Assembly: GCA_004296455.1 (NCBI GenBank)
Contig: AP018280.1
Coordinates: 1,364,001-1,428,000 of the forward strand
Length of the DNA: 64,000 nucleotides
Reading direction: 5' to 3'
Source of the DNA: Calothrix sp. NIES-4101
GTDB lineage: Bacteria > Cyanobacteriota > Cyanobacteriia > Cyanobacteriales > Nostocaceae
Positions 46,760 to 57,492 of the stretch are shown piece by piece; position 1 is the first letter of the stretch; the number at the start of each line of letters is the position of its first letter. A program made the translations under genes and the position numbers. Below the pieces are notes generated by a model, which saw nothing but the letters and a program-made list of their open reading frames with translations, made no database searches and was not told the DNA's origin.

Positions 46760-48619
46760 TCACGCAAGAACCACAACCACACGAAAACCAACATCATCGA
46801 CTCGAAGCGCGCGCGTATAATAGTAGCGAAAAGCACAACGACAGAACCACGGATTGCTGCCCCAAGAGCCACCACGCAGCAACTTATTATCATTATTATC
46901 AATCCATGCACTACCATCATTAGGTGCGCCATTATAATTTCCATGCCAGGAATCTTGACACCATTCCCAAACATTCCCGTGCATATCATATAAACCAAAG
47001 GCATTGGGTGGAAAACTGCCTACAGGGGTTGTGTTATGGCGGTATTTACCCTCTGGTGCAGAAGCATAAGTATATTTGCCATTGTAATTCGCTAAATCTG
47101 TCGTTATCGTTTCACCAAAATAGAAAGGTGTGGTAGTTCCAGCACGACAAGCATATTCCCATTCTGCCTCGCTGGTTAATCTGTAGGTACGTCCTGTTTT
47201 CTGGCTTAACTTTCGACAAAATTCTACAGCATCATCCCAAGATACATTTTCTACAGGTCGTTTCTCACCTTTAAAATTGGAAGGATTCTTTTGATTGCTG
47301 ATAATTTTCTGAAGAATATTACCACCCATAACAGCTTGATATTGCGCTTGGGTAACTGGATATTTCCCCATGAAGAAACTGGGAATTGTAACTTGATGCT
47401 GCGGACGCTCTCTGACTAATCTTCCTGCTTCCGTTTCTGGAGAACCCATTTTAAAGCTTCCCCCTGGTATCTGTACCATTTCCAAGATGACACCATTCCC
47501 CAAGTCTTCAAGCAAGTATTTCGCGTCACGGTTGCGACGATCGCTAATTTTACCCGTTGCATCCACCTTGACAACTTCAAATTTCCAGGTTTTCAACGCA
47601 TTTTCGGATTTATCGGACTGGTTAATTTCTCCGCTTTTATTTGTTGTCCTGCTTTCTGATTTAACTTCTGGCTTAATTGGGGTTGTTGAAGATGTTGAAG
47701 AGGTGGTACTTGAACGTTTGATGGCAATACGTTGAATCGCTTGAATCGCTTTTGTATCCGTTCCGCTAGAAGCAACTAAAACCCGAATCCATAGTTGTTC
47801 TGCTAAATCGATATTTTGCTCAACCTCTGCCTCAAAAGCATCATTTTTCAAGGTGGCAATATCCCCTAAAGTCGCATACTTGGGTACAAGAATTAAATGG
47901 GATTTTGTAACGGGTTCGGCAATAATATAGGGTGTTTGTCTTGCCTTATTATGCTGACGCGCAATTTCCGGTACACGAAAACTTAAATATTGATTCAACC
48001 GTTCCACCGTCGCACATTTTCCCTGAATCCCTAAACCTTCCAACAAAACGCTAGTAAAAGCACCCTGCTGTAATGCATCGATTTCGTAGGAATATTCATT
48101 GGGGCTGCAAGAAAAAATACTAATTACACCCGTTTGTCTAGCTTCTTCGGCTGTTTGCCTGCCCAAACCTTCACCTTTATTTCCCCCTCCTTGATTGCGG
48201 CAGGCATCTAAAATTAAAACAACATTATCTGCACCACATCTTCGCAAACGTTCGCTAACAAAATTAATCGGAATCGCCGTATCTGCCACATCTCCAGGAT
48301 TCCCATCGCTAGGCATGAGATAATCCCTGTCAGCATAACGCATCCCATGTCCACTAAAGAAAAACCAAAAGTTATCCCCCGCTTCCATGAAGGGTTTGTC
48401 AAAGCGAGTTAGCAAAAAGTGGCGCAAATTTGCCCGATTTGGACGTGTGGACTTTCCTGCTACATCTGGTGAGTCATCGGCAAAAAAATAAACTTGCTCA
48501 AAACTGGCTTCATTGCGGAGAAAATCATGCATTAACTTCGCATCCCGCTTGGCATAGTTCAAGGGTTGTAGATAGTCATATTGATTTACGCCAATGGTAA
48601 TTGCCCAGTTTTTCGCCAT
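46760..48619 (-). CDS. Metacaspase (orthocaspase) fused to FGE-sulfatase domain
   Basis: 619 residues. The N-terminal p20-like caspase domain (1-250) has the catalytic dyad His91 (FFFSGHGMR) and Cys140 (LILDACRNQ), so it should cleave after Arg/Lys. A Ser/Thr-rich linker (305-345) leads to an FGE/SUMF1-like (C-type-lectin fold) domain from about 375 to the end (IPGGSFKMGSPETE, SWDDAVEFCRKLS, LTSEAEWEYACRAGTTTPFYFG, GNVWEWCQDSW, LRGGSW, FRVV). True FGE catalytic cysteine spacing is absent, so this domain probably binds ligand rather than oxidising cysteine. A small Pepco-like gene precedes it by 30 bp, same strand. Confidence 0.92.
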   Translation of the reverse strand: MAKNWAITIGVNQYDYLQPLNYAKRDAKLMHDFLRNEASFEQVYFFADDSPDVAGKSTRPNRANLRHFLLTRFDKPFMEAGDNFWFFFSGHGMRYADRDYLMPSDGNPGDVADTAIPINFVSERLRRCGADNVVLILDACRNQGGGNKGEGLGRQTAEEARQTGVISIFSCSPNEYSYEIDALQQGAFTSVLLEGLGIQGKCATVERLNQYLSFRVPEIARQHNKARQTPYIIAEPVTKSHLILVPKYATLGDIATLKNDAFEAEVEQNIDLAEQLWIRVLVASSGTDTKAIQAIQRIAIKRSSTTSSTSSTTPIKPEVKSESRTTNKSGEINQSDKSENALKTWKFEVVKVDATGKISDRRNRDAKYLLEDLGNGVILEMVQIPGGSFKMGSPETEAGRLVRERPQHQVTIPSFFMGKYPVTQAQYQAVMGGNILQKIISNQKNPSNFKGEKRPVENVSWDDAVEFCRKLSQKTGRTYRLTSEAEWEYACRAGTTTPFYFGETITTDLANYNGKYTYASAPEGKYRHNTTPVGSFPPNAFGLYDMHGNVWEWCQDSWHGNYNGAPNDGSAWIDNNDNKLLRGGSWGSNPWFCRCAFRYYYTRALRVDDVGFRVVVVLA

Positions 48620-48649
48620 CTGTTGATTTTTAGATTTAGGATTTTTGCT

Positions 48650-49039
48650 TTAACTGTCAGATTTCCTTCTAAATGTCAGCTTGATTCCGCCTTTAACCCC
48701 AGCTTTCGCACCACTACCAAGTAACTTTACTTGCCCTTCGCCATTAATTTCCACTGATAATTCAATTTCATCAAGCTGTATTCCGGATTTTTTGCCTGGT
48801 TTCGCTTGTGTTTCCTGTTCCGCACGGGTAAAAACTTTATCAACAACCGACAAAAAACGGCTCATTTCCTGTTCTAACTTTTCAGCATCGACTGGCACTG
48901 TAGTTTCTACACCTCTTGTATCGGGCGCTGTTTCTTCTCCCCAGCCTCCACTTCTATTGTTTCCGCCTTTTATGCCGTCAGGAAGCGATATTTGAGGGAT
49001 ATCATCAGTCACAATCCAAATACTATTCGCGTCTTCCAT
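48650..49039 (-). CDS. Small Pepco-like partner of the metacaspase
   Basis: 129 residues. The C-terminal half LDEIELSVEINGEGQVKLLG then SGAKAGVKGGIKLTFRRK resembles the Pepco/TRYPCO-like domains that co-occur with trypsin- or caspase-type peptidases in bacterial conflict systems; the match is from memory of the pattern. The N-terminus (SIWIVTDDIPQISLPDG) and an amphipathic segment (DAEKLEQEMSRFLSVVDKVF) complete it. Lying 30 bp upstream of the caspase gene on the same strand, it may hold the peptidase inactive or recruit it (inference). Confidence 0.72.
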   Translation of the reverse strand: MEDANSIWIVTDDIPQISLPDGIKGGNNRSGGWGEETAPDTRGVETTVPVDAEKLEQEMSRFLSVVDKVFTRAEQETQAKPGKKSGIQLDEIELSVEINGEGQVKLLGSGAKAGVKGGIKLTFRRKSDS

Positions 49040-49238
49040 AAGAGTAGATACTGAAAATATGATTTTTATTATTACATTTTACCTATGTAATATTCCCCTA
49101 TAAATAATAATCAATACTTGAAAAGTGAGTGCTTGTGAAGATAATTTTAGAGCGATCGCCTGCAAGTTTCGCCAGATTAGATTACCTTAATTTTAAGTAA
49201 AGCAATGCTTGATCCTGTTTGGTAAGAGACAGCTACAG

Positions 49239-50411
49239 ATGTTGAAACAAGTAAAACCACGCCCTAAAGCCACTTGGACGAACAAAATCTCGGAAGTTCC
49301 GCAAGCTGCTTGGGATGCTTTAGCAATGCCATTAAAAACACCATTTTTAGAATGGGAGTGGTTGCATAATTTAGAGATTTCTGGTAGTGCAACTGCACGT
49401 AATGGTTGGTTGCCGAATCATTTGACAATTTGGCGAGACAAAACTCTGATTGCGGCGGCGGCAATGTATCTAAAGGGACATAGCCAAGGGGAGTTTGTGT
49501 TTGACCATCAATGGGCTGATTTAGCCCAACGCATGGGGATTGAGTATTATCCGAAATTGTTGGGAATGACACCTTTTACCCCTGCTGAGGGGTATCGATT
49601 TTTAATTGCACCTAATGAGGATGAAGATGAAATTACGGCAATTATGGTGCATGAAATCGATAGTTTTTGCAAAAATCACCAAATTCCTACTTGTAATTTT
49701 TTATATGTTGATCCAGAGTGGCAACCTGTGATTGCAAAGCATGGTTTTACTGGTTGGTTGCACCACAGTTATATTTGGCAAAACCTGGGATTTAATAATT
49801 TTGACGATTATTTAGGGTTATTTAATGCTAATCAACGTCGCAACATTAAACGCGAACGCAAAGCTGTGGAAAAAGTAGGTTTGCGTTTACAAGCTTTAAC
49901 AGGGGATGAGATTCAGCACTCATTATTACCCTTAATGTATGACTTTTATGCTGACACCTGCGATAAATTTGGTTGGTGGGGTAGCAAGTATTTAACAAAG
50001 CGATTTTTTGAATTGTTGCATAGTAATTATCGCGATCGCCTCCTTCTGATGGCTGCATATAGTGAACAAGATAATCACCAACCCATAGGTATGTCTTTTT
50101 GTCTATATAAAGGCGATCGATTGTATGGGCGATATTGGGGTAGTTTTCAAGACATTGATTGTCTACATTTTGATGCTTGTTATTATTCACCAATTGAATG
50201 GGCAATAAACAACGGCATTCAATTATTTGATCCCGGTGCTGGAGGTCGTCACAAAAAGCGTCGAGGTTTCCCGGCAATGCCAAACTATAGTTTGCATCGC
50301 TTTTACAATCAGCGTTTACAGCAGATTTTGCTTCCCTACATCAGCGAAGTTAATCTTCACGAACAGCGCGAAATCGAGGCTATTAATGCGGAGTTGCCGT
50401 TTAAGCAGTAG
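49239..50411 (+). CDS. FemAB-like GNAT acetyltransferase (DUF482/COG3146)
   Basis: 390 residues. The pattern WxxxxxxTPFLEWEWLHNLE with a later ARNGWLPNHLTIWRD, FDHQWADLAQRMGIEYYPKLLGMTPFTPAEGYRFLI, NQRRNIKRERK and GGRHKKRRGFP is the COG3146 family, distantly related to FemAB peptidoglycan-bridge enzymes. Substrate unknown. ATG 49239 is chosen; a TTG ten codons upstream is open but without a ribosome site. Divergent from the Pepco-like gene. Confidence 0.87.
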   Translation: MLKQVKPRPKATWTNKISEVPQAAWDALAMPLKTPFLEWEWLHNLEISGSATARNGWLPNHLTIWRDKTLIAAAAMYLKGHSQGEFVFDHQWADLAQRMGIEYYPKLLGMTPFTPAEGYRFLIAPNEDEDEITAIMVHEIDSFCKNHQIPTCNFLYVDPEWQPVIAKHGFTGWLHHSYIWQNLGFNNFDDYLGLFNANQRRNIKRERKAVEKVGLRLQALTGDEIQHSLLPLMYDFYADTCDKFGWWGSKYLTKRFFELLHSNYRDRLLLMAAYSEQDNHQPIGMSFCLYKGDRLYGRYWGSFQDIDCLHFDACYYSPIEWAINNGIQLFDPGAGGRHKKRRGFPAMPNYSLHRFYNQRLQQILLPYISEVNLHEQREIEAINAELPFKQ

Positions 50412-50595
50412 AGGAAAAGTTCAAGGAAAGATGGCAATGCGGGAATGGAGGATTAAAAAGACTGAAAATTGTCACCTCATTTCCCCATTTTCCTAGTCAA
50501 AATTTGGCACATTGAGCACTTATCAGTCATCCTTAAAAAAGGAATAAATATTAAATTTATTTCCCCATAAATCATTTTTTCCCAAGGAGACTTGA

Positions 50596-50979
50596 ATGGG
50601 ATTCACTGTCGAAAATCTCACAGCTATTGATGACCAACTTTCACAACGTCATATTGACCTTGACCCCGCAGGCTACTTTATTATTTATCTGGATCGGGAA
50701 GCAAAGTTAATTTGTGCCAAACATTTCACAAATATAATTGACGATCGCGGTTTAGCAGTCGATCCGGAAACCGGACAAGTTATCCCCGCACGTGCAAAAG
50801 TCGAACGCACCCACACAACAGTTTTTACTGCCAGAACTGGGAAAGAATTGTGTGTCAAAATTTTTGAAGAAACAAAACCCTGTCCTGTAACAATGTTCGA
50901 CCATGCAGCATATCTAGGTAGAGAATTTATCCGCGCCGAAATCGCTTTGGTGACAGGGAAGGAGTATGTCCAGGATTAA
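50596..50979 (+). CDS. DUF4346 protein
   Basis: A 127-residue cytosolic protein of the cyanobacterial DUF4346 family (DLDPAGYFIIYLDREAKLICAKHFTNIIDDRGLAVDPETG). The family also occurs fused to dihydropteroate-synthase-like proteins in archaea, suggesting a C1 or pterin link, though nothing here confirms that. An AAGGAGA ribosome site lies 5 nt before the ATG. Confidence 0.85.
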   Translation: MGFTVENLTAIDDQLSQRHIDLDPAGYFIIYLDREAKLICAKHFTNIIDDRGLAVDPETGQVIPARAKVERTHTTVFTARTGKELCVKIFEETKPCPVTMFDHAAYLGREFIRAEIALVTGKEYVQD

Positions 50980-51066
50980 ATGGGGATGGGGGAAAAGGAA
51001 GAAGGGAAAAATTTCTCGCTGACTAGTAAATATATCCTCAAAATTCCGACTTCCACATCCCCCAAA

Positions 51067-51828
51067 TCAACTATCAGAAGAAGAAGGCTGATTAACTTGG
51101 TACAAGTAATATGTTGCCATTGGAATCACAGTGGCAGCGATTAATAAACCAATAACCCAAGCTGTAGCATTACCTCGTTGTTTTTCCGTATCTTCAGCCT
51201 TGGTAAAAGTACTTCCCTCTACCTTTTCGATAATTTGTGGTGGCCCTGGGTCGGGTTGACCTGAAAGAACAGCGACAAGGCGATCGCTTGCATCCAGAAA
51301 GGCTTGATTATACTTATCACCATCACGCAAGGGCGCTAAAAATGTCTCGAAGGCAACACTCTGAGCAATATCATCTGACATCACTGATTTCACCTTGTCT
51401 CCAGTGAGAATGGCAATGCCATTACTAACAGTATCAATCATGAGGATAGTTTGGTTCGCCCGGGCTTCGCTGCTAGGAAACCATTTTTCCAGCAGTTTTT
51501 GCGTAAAGCTTTCAGGAGTTTCGCCATAGTCGAGACGGTGAACCGTCACAAATCTGACTTCATTCCCAGTTTTTTGGGCGAGTTCCCCTAAAATACTGCT
51601 AATTTTCCCTTTGGTAGTGCGGCTAATAATCTCACCTTCATCAACAACCCAGGAATCTGGTGTCAAATTCGGCATTTCATAAACACCTGTTGCCAAAGCA
51701 GGTGTCGCCAATAGCGTAGCCGTCGTAAATGTAATAATGAGCGACAGAATAATTGCAGCAATGCGCGATCGCATAGTTGTATAAATGAGCTTTCGCCAGC
51801 TTGGAATTTTGCTGAGGAGCTGTTTCAT
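51067..51828 (-). CDS. psb32: Psb32-like TPM-domain protein
   Basis: 253 residues from ATG 51828 (MKQLLSKIPSWRKL). Signal peptide with a hydrophobic helix near residues 20-41 ending ALA. The TPM domain follows (WVVDEGEIISRTTKGKISSILGELAQKTGNEVRFVTVHRLDYGETPESFTQKLLEKWF, NQTILMIDTVSNGIAILTG), and a C-terminal membrane helix lies near 225-243. Psb32/TLP18.3 proteins assist photosystem II repair and sit on the lumenal side of the thylakoid. Start six codons downstream of an alternative TTG. Confidence 0.88.
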   Translation of the reverse strand: MKQLLSKIPSWRKLIYTTMRSRIAAIILSLIITFTTATLLATPALATGVYEMPNLTPDSWVVDEGEIISRTTKGKISSILGELAQKTGNEVRFVTVHRLDYGETPESFTQKLLEKWFPSSEARANQTILMIDTVSNGIAILTGDKVKSVMSDDIAQSVAFETFLAPLRDGDKYNQAFLDASDRLVAVLSGQPDPGPPQIIEKVEGSTFTKAEDTEKQRGNATAWVIGLLIAATVIPMATYYLYQVNQPSSSDS

Positions 51829-52158
51829 CTGAATTAACCAAAACACAGACTCCCCAAAAATACTACAGAATCAAGCTCAAAGTCTCGCTTTTTTGTCAAG
51901 TTTCCGGCATCATCTGAGGTAAATAAGCTCAACCACGTCTAAATTACATAACCTAAAAACTTACAATTCTTGTAGTGTGGGCATCTTGCCCGCGTCTTAT
52001 GTGCAAATTAAATGTGGAACAGCTTACCCAACTCACTACCAAGAACACTAGGATTTAAGCACAGTTCGCGAAATATAAAACTAAGTCTGCTGTGGTTCAA
52101 AATAAATCATATTATTAACATGACTTGACGACATAGTAATTCCAGCACAAAAACTACT
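51829..52158. other. 330-bp spacer
   Basis: Divergent spacer between psb32 and the GH5 gene. A short palindrome (GGGCATCTTGCCC) at 51979-51991 is a common cyanobacterial intergenic repeat. No ORF recognised. Confidence 0.4.
51979..51991. repeat. Short palindrome GGGCATCTTGCCC
   Basis: Five-base stem GGGCA/TGCCC with a TCT loop, in the TAGTGTGGGC...CGC context typical of dispersed repeats in Nostocales. Confidence 0.4.
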
Positions 52159-53562
52159 ATGAAAATTAAAACCCCACTTTCAACAAAAGGGTCACAAATC
52201 GTTGACGCTAATGGCAATACCATCTTGCTACGAGGAGTTAACTGGTTTGGCATGGAAACAGAAGTCCATGTACCCCATGGATTATGGAGGCGAGACTATA
52301 AAGATATGCTTGCCCAAATTAAACAATTTGGTTACAACTTGATTCGCTTGCCTTATTCAGTCAATGCATTACGTTCTCCTAATATTAATGCTGTGGATTT
52401 TAGCATTGGTAGTAATCGCGATTTCCAAGGGAAAACCCCTTTGCAGGTGATGGATATAATTATTCAGGAAGCCGCAAAGAATGAATTATTAATCATGCTA
52501 GATAGCCATCGTCTTAATGATGTGACTACTCCCGAATTGTGGTATGGAGATGGATTTACAGAAGCTGATTGGATTGATACCTGGAAATTATTAGCCGAAC
52601 GCTATAAAAATCAAACTAATGTGATTGCCGCAGATTTAAAAAATGAACCCCACGGCAGTGCAACTTGGGGACAGGGAGATATCACAACGGATTGGCGATC
52701 GGCAGCAGAACGTTGTGGTAATGAAATTTTGGCTATCAATCCTAACTGGTTAATTGTAGTTGAAGGTGTCGAAAAAAATGTGCCCAATCAACAATTACTA
52801 GGTCATTGGTGGGGAGGTAATTTAGAGGGAGTAAAGGATTTTCCAGTACGTTTAAATGTTGCGAATAAAGTTGTTTATTCTCCCCATGAATATGGTGAAG
52901 GAGTTTTTGCTCAAGCTTGGTTTAATGCCCCAGATTTTCCCCAAAACCTTTATGAACGTTGGCATAAAGGATTTTTATATATTGCTAACAATGAAATTGC
53001 ACCGATTTTGATTGGTGAGTTTGGTGGTCGAAAAATAGATACTAATTCCAAAGAGGGAATTTGGCAACGTCAATTTATCAATTTTATTCAGCAGAACAAT
53101 TTATCTTTTTCTTACTGGAGTTGGAATCCCAATAGTAGTGATACTGGTGGTATTTTGTTAGATGATTGGGTAAATATCGATATTGGCAAACAAGAACTTT
53201 TAGGTACTTTGTTAACTGGACAAATTACTCCAGTACCAAATCCAAAACCTACACCTCAAGCACAACTTGCAGTAGAAATCTTAGTCCAAGCTGACTGGAA
53301 TAATGGTTTTTGTATTAATTTCCGCCTTACCAATCAGGGAACTGTCCCGACTCAAGATTGGCGACTAAATTTCACTTTGAACCAAGCAAAAATATCACAA
53401 ACTTGGAATGGAAGTTATTCACTCCAAGGTGCAATATATGAAGTCATTCCTGCAAATTGGGCAAAGGTAATTCAACCAGGTAAAACAGTGGAAATCGGTT
53501 ACTGTGCTGATAAGTTGGGAGATAATTATAAACCTTCAGATGTCAAAGCCGTATTAGTTTAA
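52159..53562 (+). CDS. GH5-type endoglucanase with C-terminal CBM2
   Basis: 467 residues. The GH5 barrel spans residues 10-350, with LLRGVNWFGMET, the acid/base Glu163 in ADLKNEPHG, and the nucleophile Glu287 in LIGEFGG. A Pro-rich linker (PVPNPKPTPQ) joins a CBM2-type cellulose-binding domain at ~369-467. Cellulolytic activity is inferred from the family; possible substrates are cellulose or sheath/heterocyst glucan. Oddly, no N-terminal signal peptide is seen (starts MKIKTPLSTKGSQIVD), and no export genes are adjacent. ATG start is clear. Confidence 0.9.
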   Translation: MKIKTPLSTKGSQIVDANGNTILLRGVNWFGMETEVHVPHGLWRRDYKDMLAQIKQFGYNLIRLPYSVNALRSPNINAVDFSIGSNRDFQGKTPLQVMDIIIQEAAKNELLIMLDSHRLNDVTTPELWYGDGFTEADWIDTWKLLAERYKNQTNVIAADLKNEPHGSATWGQGDITTDWRSAAERCGNEILAINPNWLIVVEGVEKNVPNQQLLGHWWGGNLEGVKDFPVRLNVANKVVYSPHEYGEGVFAQAWFNAPDFPQNLYERWHKGFLYIANNEIAPILIGEFGGRKIDTNSKEGIWQRQFINFIQQNNLSFSYWSWNPNSSDTGGILLDDWVNIDIGKQELLGTLLTGQITPVPNPKPTPQAQLAVEILVQADWNNGFCINFRLTNQGTVPTQDWRLNFTLNQAKISQTWNGSYSLQGAIYEVIPANWAKVIQPGKTVEIGYCADKLGDNYKPSDVKAVLV

Positions 53563-53617
53563 TTAGTTAAATCAATTAAATTAATTTAATTAATTTAAAA
53601 ATATTGAGTTATATCGT

Positions 53618-53643
53618 TTCTCCAAAATCTGGCAACACATAAA
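53618..53643 (+). repeat. Dispersed 26-nt repeat, copy 2
   Basis: Second copy of the repeat found at 43831-43856, in the spacer after the GH5 gene. Confidence 0.55.
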
Positions 53644-53807
53644 ATAAATATCCGTGTCTCTCTATATCCGCGTCTCGCGTCACCATCTATTACTTTCTTT
53701 TGGAGAATGGGTATTATGAGTGAGTAAATAGTTAAGAGACATCAGTAAATTGAGGAAATTAATGACTAACGACTCCTAACTATATCTAGAAATGAATTAA
53801 TAATTAT

Positions 53808-54863
53808 TCATTCTGCTAAACAATTATTCAGTTGTGAGTGAATTTGGTTAATATCCAGATTTCTACCAATAAAAACTGCTTGATTTTTAGGGTTAGTGCG
53901 CCATTCATCAGCATATAAGTGATAACGCTGCCCACTCATTTGAAAAATATGGCGTAATTGACTATCACTGAACCACAAAATTCCCTTAGCCCGAAATACA
54001 TCAGATTTTGGCATTTCTTCAGTGAGAAAACTCTCAAATTTATGAACATCAAATGGTGTATCACTTTGAAAAGAAATCGAAACAAATCCATCATTTTCTA
54101 AATGATTTGAGTGATGTTCATGATGATGTTCATCGTGGTGATGATGTTCATGATGATGATGCTCATGATGCTCATGCTTATGAGTCTCTTTGATATCATG
54201 AGTAGCATACTCATTAATTGGAGTTAATGCCACACCTAAAATTAATGGTAATGCCACTTCTCCATGTTTAGTGTGCAGAATTTTTGCACAATCTTTCACA
54301 TCATGGATAATTTTCTCTACTTCTTCTAGTTTTTCTGGAGTCACAATATCCGTTTTATTTAGAAGAATAATATCTCCATAGGTAATTTGTTTTAAAGCAG
54401 CTTCACTATGGAAATGTTCTTCAGTAAATGCCTCAGCATCTACTACTGTCAGAATAGAATCGAGGTTGGTTAAATCCCTTAATTCTGTACCTAAAAAAGT
54501 TAAGACAATTGGTAATGGATCAGCTACGCCGGTAGTTTCTATGACTAGATAATCAATACGTTCTTCTTTTTCTAAAACTCGATAAACTGCATCAACTAAG
54601 TTATCGTTGATAGTACAACAAATACAGCCATTGGTAAGTTCTACCATATCTTGTTCTACAGAAACTAGCAATTGGCTGTCTATGTTAATATCACCAAATT
54701 CATTTACAAGTACAGCAACTTTTAAATCTTGCTTATTTTTGAGAATTTGATTTAGTAGTGTAGTTTTGCCACTACCTAAAAATCCGGTAATAATAGTCAC
54801 AGGCATTCCTTTTTTCGGAATCTCCAGACTTGGATTTGAAGTTGCTGTTGTTAGTTGATTCAT
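53808..54863 (-). CDS. CobW/ZNG1-type GTPase with His-rich linker
   Basis: A 351-residue COG0523 metal-chaperone GTPase. Walker A GFLGSGKT at 27-34, the metal-binding CICC at 80-83 (GCICC), ETTGVADP, NKTD, and a C-terminal CobW domain. Between the domains is a long His-rich linker, HKHEHHEHHHHEHHHHDEHHHEHH, typical of zinc-handling members. The frame could begin at TTG 54869, but ATG 54863 is better. It follows hemB by 115 bp on the same strand. Zinc delivery to unknown clients is inferred. Confidence 0.93.
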   Translation of the reverse strand: MNQLTTATSNPSLEIPKKGMPVTIITGFLGSGKTTLLNQILKNKQDLKVAVLVNEFGDINIDSQLLVSVEQDMVELTNGCICCTINDNLVDAVYRVLEKEERIDYLVIETTGVADPLPIVLTFLGTELRDLTNLDSILTVVDAEAFTEEHFHSEAALKQITYGDIILLNKTDIVTPEKLEEVEKIIHDVKDCAKILHTKHGEVALPLILGVALTPINEYATHDIKETHKHEHHEHHHHEHHHHDEHHHEHHSNHLENDGFVSISFQSDTPFDVHKFESFLTEEMPKSDVFRAKGILWFSDSQLRHIFQMSGQRYHLYADEWRTNPKNQAVFIGRNLDINQIHSQLNNCLAE

Positions 54864-54977
54864 AATCAATTCAAAATTCCCTCAATTTCAAAATTTTAGT
54901 CATCATTAGTGATTACTAGGAGTTAGTTTTGAAAAGTCCGACTAACTACTTCCTATCTCACCTATCCTCTTACTTAC

Positions 54978-56301
<1,324 letters not shown>

Positions 56302-56907
56302 ATGGCTGGTTCTCGAAATGATTGGTTTCCAAGTTCTATATGGCGATTTAAATTAGATAATTCTCAACAAATCAATCAACAACTATTAACATTTATATCT
56401 GAAGACAAAACACAAGATAGTACCAACATACAATCTGCAAATCTGCTACTTTGGGATAATATAGACAATTTGCAGCGACAATTAAGTTTTAGTAAATTTA
56501 GTATTATCGTACAAAAAAATGTTATTGAAGTGGCAAGTTTTCTCAATTGGGACTTGAATAAATTTAAAATAGAAATTACCCATTGTTGGGCGAATATTCA
56601 TCAAAAACATGCCTACACTTCGGTACAAAGTTACTATAATTCACTCTTAAGTGGTATATATTTTTTAAAAGCTCCTGTAAATTCTGGAGGTATATATTTT
56701 AATGATCCCAGACCGGCGCTAAATGCGATCGCTCCTCCATTAAACGACTTGAATATGTGGACTTTACCAAAAATTACTTATAAACCTTATGAAGGTGTGA
56801 TGTTATTGTTTCCTAGTTGGTTATCACATGGTATGGAAAGAAATTTAAGTGATGAAGATAGAACCTATATTAGTTTTGAACTTGGGCTATTTCCCATCAT
56901 TGAATAA
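56302..56907 (+). CDS. TIGR02466-type 2OG-Fe(II)-oxygenase-like protein, iron site incomplete
   Basis: 201 residues. The C-terminal half fits the family: ITHCWANI, LLSGIYFLKAPVNSGGIYFNDPRP, GVMLLFPSWLSHGMERN, DRTYISFELGLF. The distal His and the Arg of the 2OG site are present. The usual proximal metal ligands, in an H-x-H/D motif right before LSGVYY, read VQSYYNSLLSG here, so both are replaced. It may be inactive, bind another ligand, or be a pseudoenzyme. ATG start. Confidence 0.75.
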   Translation: MAGSRNDWFPSSIWRFKLDNSQQINQQLLTFISEDKTQDSTNIQSANLLLWDNIDNLQRQLSFSKFSIIVQKNVIEVASFLNWDLNKFKIEITHCWANIHQKHAYTSVQSYYNSLLSGIYFLKAPVNSGGIYFNDPRPALNAIAPPLNDLNMWTLPKITYKPYEGVMLLFPSWLSHGMERNLSDEDRTYISFELGLFPIIE

Positions 56908-56926
56908 ATACTCCCACTACTGACGA

Positions 56927-57400
56927 TTAAACATCTTGAGGGTTGAGTTTTGCCATTTCCCAAGTGGTATAAGTACCGATTGGACTCCAAAGTAAGTAGG
57001 GAATTAGTAGTAAACTAGCCCAAATGGAGACAAAAATAACAGAAAGAGTCAGTAATAAAGCGATGATAAACCCAGTACCGCCAATAATCGTACCCACCTT
57101 TAAACTACGAAGTCGAAACATCACTGGGGTATAAGCAATTGTGACAATTTCCAAGAGTAGATATATTCCCATCAAGAACCAAGTCGTTGTGTTTCCGGGG
57201 TTACGTTCCCATACAATGTATGCAGACCAAGCTCCACAAACAAAAACGGTAGTCCAAATTACAGGAATTAAGCCCTCAAAAGTCAGCCAACGCGGACGTT
57301 GCAAACGTTTAAACCATTTTGTGTCATCTGGAGTAATAAAATTTGCACAAAATGCAAATATCAGTGTGACACCAGCAATTACCATCCAAGACTTAATCAT
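56927..57400 (-). CDS. TspO/MBR-family membrane protein
   Basis: 157 residues with five hydrophobic helices and the RPRWLTFEGLIPVIW and LLLIPYLLWSPIGTYTTWEMAKLNP motifs of TspO/MBR. TspO binds porphyrins and sterol-like ligands; here it lies close to hemB, although on its own transcript. N-terminus MIKSWMVIAGV is normal. Confidence 0.9.
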   Translation of the reverse strand: MIKSWMVIAGVTLIFAFCANFITPDDTKWFKRLQRPRWLTFEGLIPVIWTTVFVCGAWSAYIVWERNPGNTTTWFLMGIYLLLEIVTIAYTPVMFRLRSLKVGTIIGGTGFIIALLLTLSVIFVSIWASLLLIPYLLWSPIGTYTTWEMAKLNPQDV

Positions 57401-57423
57401 CTTTAACCTCTAATATCATGTTT

Positions 57424-57492
57424 GTCTAATCATTTACGATTAAAATTTCTTCGTGTTTTTAAGTCTCTGTGTCAGCTTTAATGATAAATAAG
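57424..57492. repeat. Dispersed repeat, left part of the split copy
   Basis: Left fragment of the repeat seen intact at 3071-3160; the right part is at 59000-59022 beyond the IS66 element. Confidence 0.6.

Noticed and set aside
46645-47004. Open reading frame inside the metacaspase gene in another frame
   Set aside because: Fully overlapped by the strongly supported caspase-FGE gene.
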